Both the position numbers and the translations under genes were made by a program. From assembly GCA_905182985.1 (NCBI GenBank), contig CAJJDN010000137.1, positions 49,841 through 113,840 of the forward strand: 64,000 nt of DNA, read 5' to 3'. The stretch is from Paramecium sonneborni (taxonomy: Eukaryota > Ciliophora > Oligohymenophorea > Peniculida > Parameciidae). Shown piece by piece: positions 39,301-51,559 of this stretch. The notes beneath the pieces are model-generated. The model had not been told where the DNA came from and searched no databases. It saw only the letters and a list, made by a program, of their open reading frames with translations. How positions within the stretch are numbered: the first letter of the stretch is position 1; every line of letters starts with the position of its first letter.

Positions 39301-40474
39301 TTTATTAATTAATGACTCTTTAATCAAATAATTTTTCGATTCAAAAGACAAAAATTTAAATGTCAAGACTATAAATTCTGAGTATAAATTAGATTTAATC
39401 AGAAATAATAAATTTTATACTATATAATTTTTTAAATTTAATATAAGTCATTATAATTTCTTGTTAACATTTAAATAACTTAAATTATCATTAAACATAA
39501 ATTAAGAGAACTATAAAAAAGAATAAGTTCCAGCTAATGGATCCCATTTTTACTACTTAATTTACCAATTAATTTTCCTTAATATAGAACACCAACCACA
39601 TTTGCCAAATCATTTATTCTTACTTCATATTATTACTAAAATTAATTATAATGTTAATTCTTTTATGGTATCTCTTTCTTAAGGCATTTCTGCAAAATGT
39701 TAATTATTTCTATATCTATCTTCAATTTCTCATTTATATAATAATTAACTTGATTTAACACTATATATGTAAATTTATATGCTGTATTTATTTGTGCTCC
39801 AATTTTGCTTGATCTTCTTCCTTCTAATCTCTCAAATTTATAAGATGTTTAATTGTTTCAAGATTATGTTGTAGCTTGATTCTAAGCGATTACACATAGA
39901 CCAAGAATATAATTATTTATTGATTACATATTTAATAAAAAATGCAGTTAATCAAGATTTATTTTGCTATGCTATTCAATTTTTATAATAAAAAAGATAT
40001 TTTTTTACTGATTCATTTAAAATAAAAATCTATTCAAAGTTATAGAGATAAAATTAAAAATAATTTATTTCATTTATGTCATTTCCTATTTCATTAATAA
40101 AAATAAGAAAGGCAAGATTAATTTTTGTTGACTATCAAAGCTATTATATTATGTTATCAAATGAAAAGAATATCAATCCAAAACATTACTTTTATTATTA
40201 TATAATTAATTAAAGTCAAATAATATTAGATGAATACTTGGATTTCTATTTTTTAAAATTTAAACTTTTTTTATTTCATTATATTATATTAAATGTATTT
40301 ATAATAGAAATTAATTGAATGTTTTAGAATAAACTTCTGATGATATTTTCATTAAGTAAATATTAAATAAAAAAAAAGAATAATATTGCTCCTGAAAATG
40401 AATATTACTTGTTGTGTAAAAAATAATCTTTAAAATTTTGAAGAATAATTGCCTGAATGTATTAAAATAAAAAT
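39301..40474. other. Gene-poor stretch with a possible decayed minus-strand gene
   Basis: Between the P450 (-) and the channel (+). On the minus strand about 39880-39490 reads as protein-like sequence (for example FERLEGRRSSKIGAQINTAYK and INDLANVVGVLYQGKLIGKL) but the upstream part (NYILGLCVIAQNQ) is in another frame and a TGA intervenes. It may be a relic. Not recognised. The remainder is A/T-rich. Confidence 0.4.
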
Positions 40475-42851
40475 ATGATTAAAGATTCTTAAGAGCCATT
40501 TGCCTTACAATAAAAAATAAACTAAAATTAAGAAGCAAGAAAAAATACATTTGATGAGATGGATGGATTAGTTAAATCAACAACTATGAAACAAGAAGAA
40601 AAGAAGAATATTCCATCATATTTATCAAGAGGTTCGGTGTTTCGATTTCTAAGAATATTACAAAAAAGGACTTAATAATTGAGAGAAGATGGAAAAATGC
40701 TTTCCTTTCTTCAAAATATATATTAGGATAAAATAGTGAATTTAGAATAGAATGAATAAAAACAAACTCGCAGCAAATATGTTATTGATCCAACTAATTT
40801 AATGGCTTTAATTTTCTAATTTCTAAAATGTTTAATTATATTTTTACTTCTTGTGATTATAACTTATATCTGGAGCTTTGAACATATTTTTTTATTGGTT
40901 GATAATAATAGTTATCTATTTATTATCTTGATATTGATGATAGATATGTTACTATAATTCAATTTAGCAATAATAATTAGAGGATAAGTAAATATTGATA
41001 AGAAATTAGATAATCTATGATAGAGTTGAGATTTTGAAAGAGTATATTTAAAGAAATTTTTTTGAAGATATTATTTTTATAATTTCCATGGTCTTAATCA
41101 TCCAAACATCTTAAATAATATTTGTAATAGTATTTTACATTAATGGTATTGGGATGTTATTAACAATTATAAAAAAGCTTGAGGAACTATTTGATTTGAG
41201 TGTAAAAAGAACAGAGTTATTAAAATTATGCAAATTGCTGTTTTTCATAAATTTATTAGCTCATTTTATAGCATGTATATGGCATTGGATTGGATTACAT
41301 ACGATAGACTAAAATAATAATTGGTTAGATTCTAAACAAATCAGGGAGGAATCAAATTTCATAAAATACATATATTCTTTCTATTGGTCTGTTGCTACTA
41401 TGGTAACAGTTGGATATGGGGATATCACACCATAAAATTATGTAGAAATAATTTTGTGCATTTTTATAATGTTTTTATCATGTGGATTGTATGCTTATTC
41501 ATTGAATACAATAGGATAAATTATTTCAATTTTAAATTGTTAATCAGATAAATTAGAGAAAAGCTTTAGAATTTTGAATAATTATTTCAAATAACACAAT
41601 ATAAAGGATTAATTGTAAAGTAGAATCAAGAATTATTTAGAGTACAAATTTAAAGAAGAAGAAAAATAAAGCCAAAATGTATTATTTTAGTGATTAACAT
41701 AGGTTTATACAGTTTTAGATTAATTATCTAATCCTCTTAGATTTAACATAATATCTGAAATCTTTGAGAGTATGCTTTCAAAATGTCCTCTGCTTTAAAC
41801 AAATTTTTCAAAATCTACTCTTCTTAATTCAATTACTTTGCTTGAAACATTAAATTATGAACCTGATGATTTTATTGTAAATTAGAATACTTAGAATGAA
41901 AATGCACTTTATTTTATTGATTAAGGTACAGTAGAATTATTTGAACAAAGAAGTAAGACATTATTAACTGAATTTACATCTGGAGATTCTTTTGGATAAC
42001 AAGAATTCTTTACTAATTCTTAAGCTGTATTTACATACAAATGTAAGACACATACAAGAGTTTTTAAACTCTCTCGATCTAAATTTTTAGAAATTCTCAA
42101 TAAGGATGATTTTGAAATATTTCATTAGATCAAACATTGCTTATAATTCAATATTCCTATGAAACATTCCTAGTGTATTATTTGTCAATAAAATGATCAT
42201 TTAATGCATCAATGCAAATTGTTATTTTATTTTCCTGATATATCAAAAATGGTAATCAGATAAGAGAATATTAAATAAAGGAGGGAATTTAAGCAAAGAA
42301 ATATAAAAAGAGAGAATAGCCTTTCTTTAGTGTCTGTATTTATTTCATTTTAATTATTTTAGTTAGTCTAATAAAAATAATTTGAATATTATCAATAATA
42401 CATTTAGGAATATACATAGAAAGAGATTGCAGATGAAGATAATATTATTATGGGACCTGATTCTTTAGTGAATTCATTAATGTATAATATAGTGAAGCCA
42501 TCTGAAATTTAAATTCAAGTATCTAATTAAATGGATCTTGGAAAAGAACTTCTAAATATAAATAGTATCAAAAAAATAAATACTTAAATTGTAAAAAATA
42601 AATAATCTTTACTTGAAACTGGAAATAATTAAGAACCAATTAACAAAACTAAAAGACCTTCATTTCAAACACAAGATCCATTTTAGTATTAAACAATAAT
42701 CTTTGATAGGATGAAAGATTTTAATAAATATTTTTGTGAATATAATTCTGTTTCACAAATTCGTAAATATAATTAGAGTTAATTTTAAAAAGGCATTCTA
42801 GCTCCTATCAGAAAAAGACATACGAAGGCTATGAGATTTATTTAAATATGA
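40475..42851 (+). CDS. Six-TM potassium channel with cyclic-nucleotide-binding-like domain
   Basis: 776 residues with introns 40988-41009 and 41679-41702 (both GT...TAG). About residues 110-390 form the membrane domain: several hydrophobic segments, then pore helix FYWSVATM and selectivity filter TVGYGD typical of K+-selective channels, followed by S6 (FIMFLSCGLYAYSLNTIG). A C-linker-like helical stretch leads to a cyclic-nucleotide-binding fold (about 485-590: FIDQGTVELFE, FTSGDSFGQQEFF). This places it in the CNG/HCN/EAG-like superfamily, which is greatly expanded in Paramecium and controls ciliary beating. The segment where S4 should be (KKLEELFDLSVKRTELLKLC) lacks a regular every-third-residue Arg/Lys array. 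The phosphate-binding cassette lacks the usual Arg (NSQAVFTYKCK). The long C-terminus is Gln/Lys-rich. Voltage and cyclic-nucleotide sensitivity are therefore doubtful. Confidence 0.9.
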
Positions 42852-43307
42852 ATTAAATTAATATTTATAATTTAATTTAAAATGCTATGAAATTCTAAAT
42901 TCTTAATTTACTAATGAGATTGTGGTGAAGAATGTAAATAATATTTTTTTTATTACTCCTGGTTATAAAAATTGAATAAATTTAAATGAGATTAAAAAAA
43001 AAAGTAATTTTTTTTACAAGTTATTTTATAAAAATATTTTTTTGCATAGTCAATAAATCTAGGATAAGAAAATAATAGAGAAAACAATTGTATATTATGA
43101 AAGCTCTTTTATAAGGATATAATTAAATTTTACTTATTTTTGATAATTGATTTTTGAATGATGATATGAATTAGAGACATAATAAATAGAAATGAATTAA
43201 TGGGAATATATATGATATATAATATTTGATTAATAATATTTCTCCAATTTATTAAGTTAGGTACCCCCCAGAATTTATGAGGGGAATTTTAAATAATTAT
43301 ATTAAAA
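42852..43307. other. Intergenic stretch
   Basis: About 450 bases between two plus-strand genes. Contains a run of six C followed 12 bases later by four G (43264-43284), unusual in such A/T-rich DNA, about 25-45 bases before the next ATG. No gene. Confidence 0.45.
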
Positions 43308-45405
43308 ATGAATAGTTCTTCAAAAGCTAAGGTGTTCGTGCATAGTGATCGATAATGGGAAGAGATTTGCGTAGGGTATGTTTAAATTGTGCATACAGAT
43401 GGTGCTAGTTTTATAAGAGGAATATTGGAAAAATAATTGAAGTAATGTAACAATATAGTGACATATTCTCATTTGAATACAAACAAAGAAGATTGGTGCA
43501 TTAATTTAAAAGTGAATCCAGAAATAATTTATGAGTAGCAAGGCGATAATATCATCTCTTGGGAGGAAATTGATTTGAAATTAGAAATAGCTATAAGTTT
43601 TATTGATTGTAGATATTCATCTGAGTTTTGGAATTAATTATAAAATAGTAGAAGACATTTTCGATACGATGATCCAGAATCAACGTATCCTATAATACCA
43701 TCTCAATAGAATTTAGAAGCAGTTTAATTATGGATTAGTGATAATCCCGATTTAATAATATAGAAACTTACAACAGATCCATAAAACACTTTTTTAGAAG
43801 CATTAGCAAAGATATTTTAAGACTCTGAAGCATAATAACATATTCATACATTAGAATAATTACATTATGTAATAAGAAATTTAAGTATATATATTTGATG
43901 TATCTCTTTTAGTATATTTAAAAAATGAAAATGTTCTAAAAAGATTGCTTAGTGATAAATTTTATATGACCTTTTTTGGGATTATGGAATGTAAATTTAT
44001 ATTTTTAATAATTGTAGATCATTCTGAAAATAGAGGACCACAAAGAGTTTCTTATAGGAGTTTCTTAAGTTCTGAATTGAAATTTCATTAAATTACAGAA
44101 TTGAATCCCGAAGTAATGGAGAAAATTCACTTTAATTATAGATTGTCATATTTGAAAGAAAGTGTTATGGCATATTATCTTTATTTAGAAGATCCAATAT
44201 ATAATTAATTCAATTTTTACATTAATTAAAATAACTAATAGATATTAGAAAGTCTTTTGTTGAATCACAGAGGATAATTTGAAGATTTTTTGATAAACTT
44301 TGTAGAAAATCTGGAATTGAATTGTAAGTTTATAAATGAATTTTTTTTGTCATTTAAATAGTTTTTATAGATTCAATCCTTGAATGATGCATTTGTGAGT
44401 TGTATTGCCAAAGCAGATTTATTAAGGGTATTATTTTCAAAGACACTAGAAATATAATAACAGTAACTATGTTTTACAACATTGTAATTGACTATTATGA
44501 TTGCAAATTCTAATTCATAATACTTCTAAGAATTTTTGAAATAAAATCAATAACTCTTTTGGTAAAGTATGGAAACTTTACTGTTTAATAATATGACTAC
44601 ATTAAATAGTATGATTATCGACATAATTCAGTATATCTGTTAGAATTAGGCAATCCTAGGATAAGGAATAGATTGGTTGATGAGATGTTTTAATAAAAGA
44701 TTGAATGCATCTGCAGTAGCATCATTATAAGAGATTGTGTAACTAATTTGTTAATAATAAAAAACATTTACTTAAGAATTGGTAATACTATCTAATCATA
44801 TATTGAATATTTTGGATTAGCAATTAAAATTAGCAATAAAGGATAAATTTATGATAATGCCTACATTGAAACATTTTAAGTATTTATGTACATCAAATTG
44901 TTCATAAATTGTTAAGCCTTATTGTGAATCATTCATCAAAATTACTACAAGTTAAAAATTATTTGGAGTATTAGAAGGTCAAATAAGAGACATTATCAAG
45001 TATATAAAATAAAATACAACTCTTAGTCAATATATTGTATATGATTGATTTATTATTTAGGTTATTTAAGTAAGGATTTTAAATCTGTAGGATCATCCTC
45101 TATATGCAAAGTTGGTACAGCAGTATTCGTATGTTCATATAGAGGATGGATAGAAAACAAGAATGTAGATGGAGGATTTAAAATATTATGAGAAAGATGA
45201 TTCGGAGGAGTAAACACCTCAATAATAAACAGTTTAAGTGATGAGGGAAGAAATAAGATTAGATTTTAACAAAATTGTTAGAAAAAAAAATGATAATGAT
45301 GAAGATGAAGATGAAATGAAAGTTAGAGAACCAAAACCAAAAGGAATCATTTTTGGGGATAATTGTTTTAAAAGAATAAAAACGGATGATGATGATGAGA
45401 ATTGA
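43308..45405 (+). CDS. PPP4R3: Protein phosphatase 4 regulatory subunit 3 (SMEK/Psy2)
   Basis: 672 residues with three introns (43885-43912, 43991-44017, 45037-45060; all end TAG). The N-terminus is the EVH1/RanBD-like domain of the family: AKVFVHSDRQWEEICVGYV, LKVNPEIIYEQQGDNIISW, and a block matching IWEKICQ as FWNQLQ. Then a long alpha-helical repeat region follows the SMEK pattern: LEAVQLWISDNPDL, HYVIRNLSN...LLSDKFYMTFFGIMEY, ENRGPQRVSYRSFL, IHFNYRLSYLKESVM, and DAFVSCIAKADLL. The tail is acidic and Lys-rich (DEDEDEMKVREPKPKG) with a probable nuclear signal KRIKTDDDD. In other eukaryotes PP4R3 directs the PP4 catalytic subunit to substrates in DNA repair and centrosome control. The family's other subunits are not in this window. 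Its stop lies 45 bases from the stop of the convergent SFT2-like gene. Confidence 0.92.
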
Positions 45406-45450
45406 TTTTATCTTATTACTCAATATAATAACCCCAATTCATATATAAAA

Positions 45451-45873
45451 TCATGTTTTGATTTTTGAGAGCACATAATTTTTAAGTCCTGCCTATCCAC
45501 CTGGTAAAAGGGCAGCCATCAAATACAGAAGAGCTAAAATTTAGATGACCATTATTCCTAGGGTTGTCAAATATCCAATCTTAAATACTCCTGTGTAAAG
45601 ACCACCCAATAAAGCTATAAAGTATACAACAGTTCCAGCTTAACTAAAGATGGTTTTGTATTCAGTAACTTAAATAATGGCTATCAAAATGAGTAATGAT
45701 CCTAATGAAAATAGCAGCACAAACGGATAGGGGTTGATGAGCAAAAACCCAGAAAAAGGGAATGAAACTATCAACAGGATTACACCTGTTAAGAAGAATA
45801 ATAGGAAACGACCCCAAGTATAGATTTTTTCTTATATTTTGAATCCGCTTTCTTCATCTTGATAATTGTTCAT
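45451..45873 (-). CDS. SFT2/Got1-like vesicle transport membrane protein
   Basis: A 140-residue intron-free frame, ATG 45873 to TGA 45451-45453. It has a short acidic cytosolic N-terminus (MNNYQDEESGFKI) and four hydrophobic segments (about 24-42, 48-68, 75-95, 103-122). The spacing and the motif PYPFVLLFSLGSLL between TM1 and TM2 match the SFT2 domain, proteins that help SNARE-dependent retrograde fusion at the Golgi. The usual FLxGP loop is replaced by IIQVTEYKTIFSQ, so membership is likely but not certain. This gene has visibly higher GC and fewer TAA/TAG Gln codons than its neighbours. Confidence 0.75.
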
Positions 45874-45904
45874 TTATTTTAATATAATTAAACATATTAT
45901 ATTG

Positions 45905-46883
45905 CTACATCTGAAAATTCTGTTATAAGACCATGAATGTTCATCTTTACTGCTTGATAGTTAATATTTAGCAATCCTTGCATTGAACATCTTTAAGGTT
46001 CCACTAGCATCATCTTAGAATTTTTAAGCTTAAACCATCATTTAATTATCTATATTTAATTATACTTCTTCTTTTAATTCCTTGCTGATGCTAAATCTGC
46101 TTCAATAATGTTCATGTATTTTGTAGTATAAAATGTTGATGGTTAATTCTTACAATCCAATTAATAAAACACTCTTGAAAGGTTAGTCAATTCTCTTGAA
46201 GCATTTATATCAAATTCATTATGACTATTGAAACAACATTCATTCTTGTATTCTTTTATTGTTCAAATAGCTAATCTTTATAATTCATAAATAACTAATT
46301 CAACTATTGATACTCCTGCATATTCTAAATGATATCCAAACAGCCATTTTGTTAGGATTTCTTTGTTTTTCAATATGATTTTTGAAATTCTTTACCTCCC
46401 ATAATTTTGGATAAGTAAAAAGACCATCAAACATATTTGATCTTGTTGAACCTTTCGCTTAATAGATCCCAACTCTTTTTAATTCATCTATAGTTAAATC
46501 AATCAATCACCAATCATCTTTTATTATCCATTGATTGTTTTTTTTCTTTGTCTAGATTAATACTCTGTCAATTATTAAATATAGAAACAGCACTCATTAT
46601 TGTATCATTTGCTACTATTATTACATAATTTATGAGCTGTCTAATGTTTACAATGCAAGTCTTGAGATAGAACAACATTTAATTCAATGAAGTCTATTCC
46701 TTAAAACATTTCACCTTCAAATGAGTAAGCCTTATTTTCTATTAAAGTTAGATATCATCATAACTGGAAGACTGAACAAATTCTAAGATGAGCGGCGATT
46801 TAAGGACGATCAGATTATGAAATATAATCAGCTGGATTAATACTTGAAAAGACAACGCCAATTAAGAATAATAAGTAATACAT
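45905..46883 (-). pseudogene. Glycerophosphodiester phosphodiesterase (GDPD) pseudogene
   Basis: ATG 46883 opens a signal-peptide-like sequence (MYYLLFLIGVVFSS) followed by fragments in GDPD order: IAAHLRICSVFQ (family: AAHRG...FPEHT), GIDFIELNVVLSQDL (family: AxFIELDVxLTKDx), then DW-stop-LIDLTIDELKRV, and SNMFDGLFTYPKLWE (family: F.IPTLxE). The enzyme hydrolyses glycerophosphodiesters to glycerol-3-phosphate. Here the catalytic His-Arg pair reads His-Leu, an in-frame TGA sits at 46507-46509, another follows VFQ near 46773, and further fragments toward 45905 are in shifted frames. No set of short introns restores the motifs. I call it a decayed copy. Its downstream end almost touches the SFT2-like start. 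Confidence 0.7.
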
Positions 46884-46953
46884 ATATAAATTTTATTAAT
46901 TAATGAAAGTATAACTAAATTCATAACCACGATTAAATAAGAGATTATAGGTT

Positions 46954-49679
46954 ATGATTTAAGCTAAGGAAGTTTATCTTTCGAGTGATATACCATGTCA
47001 GATTAGAGGATGCGCATTCTGTACACAAGAATCAGAAATTCAATTAGAAAATCCTATATATTTGTTGGATAATGAGATTTTGGAATAATATATAGATTTG
47101 ATTGAATAATCTAATATTAAAAATATTGTGGTATTACAATCTTAAGTAGCTCATTTCAGAAAAAGATAATAATAATCATAGTATGCACAATAAGTAATAA
47201 ATCTGATTGAATCTAATTTTTCAAAGAAAATTTATGTATATTAAGATGAATTTTCTGTTCACACACAAAATGGTAATCCATTAATATTATTGGCTAAATG
47301 GTATAATGAACATAGATAATTTTTGAAAGACGAGTTAGATTTATGTTTGTTGACCCAAAATTATGATATGCATTAATAAAGCAAGAATTTAAATATAAAA
47401 TGCTATACAATCTAGGATTATGTAAAATAATATGAAAACAATGATTTAATTGATTTCTTGGGAATGGATGAAGAATTTGAAGTTGATTAATAGGCTATTA
47501 AGAATTAGTTCAATTATATTCCTGTAGAGGAATGTGTTTAGTAAATTAAATAAGGTTTACTATTTGAAGGGAGAATATCGATAGATAGAAACAATATAAA
47601 ATAGGCTAGGATATTTGTGAAACAATTTTAATTAGAAATAAAGATAAATTAGTAAAATAGAGTATTACATGGAGATAGAGTAGCTGTCGAATTGTTACCA
47701 GAAGAAGAGTGGTAAAAATAATAAAAGTAAATATAAATAACATTTGATGAAGAGGAAGAAGATGATGGAAATAATAATACACATACAAATGATACTAGTC
47801 ATGAAATTATGTCAACAAACCATTTATAAAGTTTATTTAAAAAAGTATAAACACAGAATTTAATTCCTTATGGAAAAGTTGTCTGTGTATTATAAAGAAC
47901 AGAAAGACATTTTTGTGGTCATGTAGAGAATAATATATTTTTTCCTGCTGATGGTAGATATCCGAATTTTATTCTGAAACATTCTAAATGTGATAGTTTA
48001 TAGGATAAGAAAATTTAAGTTTAATTTGTAGATTGGCCAGTTTGGAGTGATAAACCACTATGTAAATTAAAAAAGGTATTGGGGAAAGCAGGTGATATGT
48101 TTATTGAAGGGAATGTTATATTATTGGAACATTAAGTAGAGATAAGAGAGTTTTCACATTAAGTATTAGCTTGTTTGCCAATAGAAGGGGTATATATTAA
48201 TTACTAATAAAATAAAGGATAAATATAAAATATCAGAGATGGAGATAAAGAGAAGAATGGATTTGAGAGATATATTAGTTTGTTCAATAGATCCAGTAGG
48301 ATGTAAAGATATTGATGATACATTACATTGTAGAAGATTGGATAATAATTTATATGAAGTTGGTGTTCATATAGCAGATGTATCACATTTTGTAAGGCCA
48401 GATACAGCAATAGATAAAGAAGCTGCTCATAGATGCACAACAGTATATTTAGTAGACAGAAGGACAGATATGTTACCGAAATTATTAACAGAGAATTTAT
48501 GTTCATTAGTAAGTAATGTAGATAGGCTAGCCTTTTCAGTTATTTGGATAATGGATGAAAATGCTAATATAAAGGATGTGAAATTCGGTAAGAGTATTAT
48601 CAGATCTGTTGCATCTTTACATTATTAATAAGCTTAAGAAATGATTGATAATATTAATGATAATAGTCAATTAACTTAGAGCATAAGATTGTTGAATATG
48701 TTAGCAAAGAAATTGAAATAATAAAGATTAGATTAAGGAGCATTATCATTAGCTAGTAATTAAGTTAAATTCTCATTTGATGATGAAACTCATAATCCAA
48801 GTGATGTACGTATGTATTAATTGTATGATACAAATTCACTTGTTGAAGAATTCATGCTTTTAGCTAATTGTTCGGTAGCCAATCAAATCTTACAAAGATT
48901 TCCATCAATATCAGTTCTACGTAGACATCAAGAACCAAAGATGAAATAATTAAAAGAACTATAAATCTTAATGAATGATTTAGGTATACATTTTCATATA
49001 TTCTTATTTAGGATATCAATTTACATTTGAGACATCTAAATTACTTAGTGAATCATTAGATTAAATCTAAAGAAAGAATGATTCATTCTTTAATAAACTT
49101 ATTCGTATGATTACAACTAGATGTATGAATGAAGTATATTCCTATTATTATTTATCTTAGGCTCTTTATGTGTGTACAGCTGATGTAGATTATCCAGAAC
49201 TTTATCATTATGGTTTGGCTGCAGAACTCTATACACATTTTACATCTCCAATTAGAAGATATGCAGATGTACTTGTTCATAGATTATTGGCTGCTTCTAT
49301 TGATTTAGAATCTCTACCACCATCTATGTCAAATAAAATAAGAATGACTAGAATTTGTGATAAACTTAATATGAGACATAGAATGGCTAGATTTGCTAGT
49401 AGAGCATCATCTGATTATCATACCTATCTATTCTTCAAAAATAGATCTCAATAAATTGATCAAGCTATTATTACTGGAATCTTGACAGATAAAGTAACTG
49501 TCATGATTCCTAGATATGGATTGGAAGGTACGATAGAAGCATAAATAATTGACAGAATGAACATCATTATATAAGGCACAACACATAGAATTTTTGATTA
49601 TATAAATGTCGAAGTGTCTGTTGAATTGCATAGTTTCCATAAAAAAATTCATATGAAATATATTCAAAATAATAAATGA
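46954..49679 (+). CDS. DIS3: Exosome 3'-5' exoribonuclease DIS3/Rrp44
   Basis: 889 residues with two introns, 48190-48217 (ends AAG) and 48984-49011 (ends TAG). Order: an N-terminal Cys motif C-x4-C-x2-C ([12 protein letters not shown], residues 14-25) as in DIS3 CR3; a PIN-like region (about 30-165, AKWYNEH conserved); two cold-shock domains ([35 protein letters not shown]...FFPADGRYP); the RNB catalytic domain with [17 protein letters not shown] (four acidic residues for two metals) and [25 protein letters not shown]; then a C-terminal S1 domain ([14 protein letters not shown]). DIS3 degrades many nuclear and cytoplasmic RNAs as the active subunit of the exosome. The RNB site is intact, but the PIN acidic residues appear missing. 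Stop lies 10 bases from the stop of the convergent rhomboid-like gene. Confidence 0.94.
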
Positions 49680-49689
49680 TATCAACTAT

Positions 49690-50626
49690 TCATATCTATT
49701 AATAATTATTCTACCCTTATGGTCTAGATTGTCTAGCTTTTTCTTCATCTGTTCCTATCATTATACCTCTTCCTCCAAAATCTTCTGCATCTGTTTTCTG
49801 TTGACTATCATCTACTTATTATTGCACTGCTACTTTTGGTTCCTGTAGACTTTGTTTTGGTTACTTAAAACATTCATTATGTTTAAATGAACCAAAAATG
49901 TATGATAACTTTTCTATTGAATTCTATCATTACTATAAAAATACATTTGATAATCTTATGATCATCCCATCAAAAAAATACCATTCAAATATTGCAAATT
50001 GAAATCCAATTACATAAATCAAATCCTATGTTTAATAAATTATTCCAAATAATATTGTAAGTATTATAAAATAATTTTTTATTGAAATTATTCCAAAATT
50101 AGTCTTACTATATGGCGACGCAATAAATCTTTATAAATTTATTATTTTCTTACGAACTACATAAATAATAAATTGTTAATCCACTAATCCCTGAAGATTC
50201 TGTGTGGATATAAGATGGATCATAATATGACAATCCGAAATTCAATAGGAAATTCAAAGATTCTAATAGAAAACTCTTTAAAACAAAATCAAATATAAAA
50301 AATGCACTTCCCACTATTGTTTCAAAAGTATTAACAACCATCTAAAAAAAAAACCAATTTAACAAAATTCCATTAAAACTATCTATAATAAATAATAATA
50401 AGCAATTACTTGAACATAATGGAGCAGTGAATAATCTCCAAAAGTCTCCATTAATAACATTTAAAGTTTTATGTGACAATCTGTTCTCTATTGGATATAC
50501 ATATTAATTAATTAATAATAATAAGACTTGCAAAAACAACAGCAATCTCTAACCAAATCCTAAATTCTTCCACCATTTTGTTATGTATTTTCCTATTGAT
50601 GGAGTCAAATTCTGACTTTATTACAT
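49690..50626 (-). CDS. Rhomboid-like multi-pass membrane protein
   Basis: 296 residues, ATG 50626 to TGA 49690-49692, introns 50129-50153 (ends AAG) and 49924-49944 (21 nt, the shortest here, containing an earlier unused TAG). About six hydrophobic segments run from residue 25 to 215. The family clues are WRLFTAPL after TM1 (rhomboid/derlin/UBAC2 WR motif) and SSGISGL with a GxSG serine motif about residue 137. The last TM (IGFQFAIFEWYFFDG) has no histidine where active rhomboids carry one, so it is probably an inactive or divergent member such as derlin/UBAC2/TMEM115-type proteins of ER or Golgi. The cytosolic tail (about 220-296) is Gln-rich with acidic patches and contains DFGGRGIMIGTDEEKARQ. 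The start was chosen because an upstream ATG gives an unbroken frame into TM1, unlike the nearer ATG at 50576, which is out of frame. Confidence 0.75.
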
Positions 50627-51092
50627 TCTATTATTATTAATTTAATTATTATTATTTTTATAATCAAAGCCAATTTCTAATTTTTGTGAAATTTTCTTCA
50701 CAATTGTACCTTCAATTTATATTTCTAACTTTTAAAAATATAATCATATTAAATTCAAATTTTTTCATATGGATCTTTAGATAAAACTTAAATTTAACAT
50801 CTTAATCTTGTTTGTACTTGTAAGTTTTATTGCCTTACTACAAATAATAACTTTAAATGTAATATTTATTAAAAATTTCATAAAATAAATCATTTGCATT
50901 CTACAATTAAACCACTCAAATTTCGCCATCAATTAAAACCATAAATTTAACTATCAAAGTTAATATTGCTTTTATTTTATAAGATTTAATAAAGTCTAAT
51001 TAAAAAATAGAGCTCACTTGCAATAAAACAAAATCTTCCTTCAACCCATTATTCATAACGCTTTGTTGAAAATTTTTAAATTAATTGTCTTT
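50627..51092. other. Intergenic stretch
   Basis: Divergent region upstream of the rhomboid-like gene (-) and of a possible small gene (+). A/T-rich, no frame recognised. Confidence 0.5.
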
Positions 51093-51548
51093 ATGAATTA
51101 TAAAATATAGTGGATATCAATTTCATAGTAATTTTAATAGTATTAAAAATTTAAGTAAATAATTTAAAGATTTTTTTGTGTGTTTTTAGAGTTTTCGACA
51201 GCAATAGACTAAGAATTATTGGAAAAGTTTCAGAAATAAAGTTAAAGTGATGATAACAATTTGGTACTGTTTAATATAGCAAATTCTAAATTTAATCGTA
51301 ATTAGGCTAGAAAATTTGCTAAATAGATGAATACTTATAAAATAGAAAGTGATAGTCTTCAATACCTATTCATGGATAGGGATATCTTTAATTTTTGTGA
51401 GAAAATAATTATTAATTTTTATCGATTTAGAAAAATGTATTGTGATAACTAATTTTTGTTGTTTTTATTGTAATTTATATATTTATACAATTATTAAATG
51501 AATATAAAATTATTATTATATATGAATTATATATTAAGTAAGATATGA
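51093..51548 (+). CDS. Possible small hypothetical protein
   Basis: A 151-codon frame with no TGA. The middle (about 34-100) has ordinary protein character: EFSTAIDQELLEKFQKQ, a segment with NRNQARKFAKQM, then YLFMDRDIFNFCEKI. The first 30 and last 35 residues are low-complexity and may be outside the true gene, or the N-terminus may include an intron (GT at 51154 to TAG at 51188 would be 35 nt, and would break the frame). Its stop is 11 bases from the stop of the convergent gene at 51560, a spacing typical of this window. Not recognised. Confidence 0.42.
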
Positions 51549-51559
51549 TGATAAATTAT

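Noticed and set aside
50574..50576. ATG at 50576 as the start of the rhomboid-like gene
   Set aside because: That frame runs out within 45 codons and needs a 40-nt intron to reach the membrane domain. The ATG at 50626 reads straight through.
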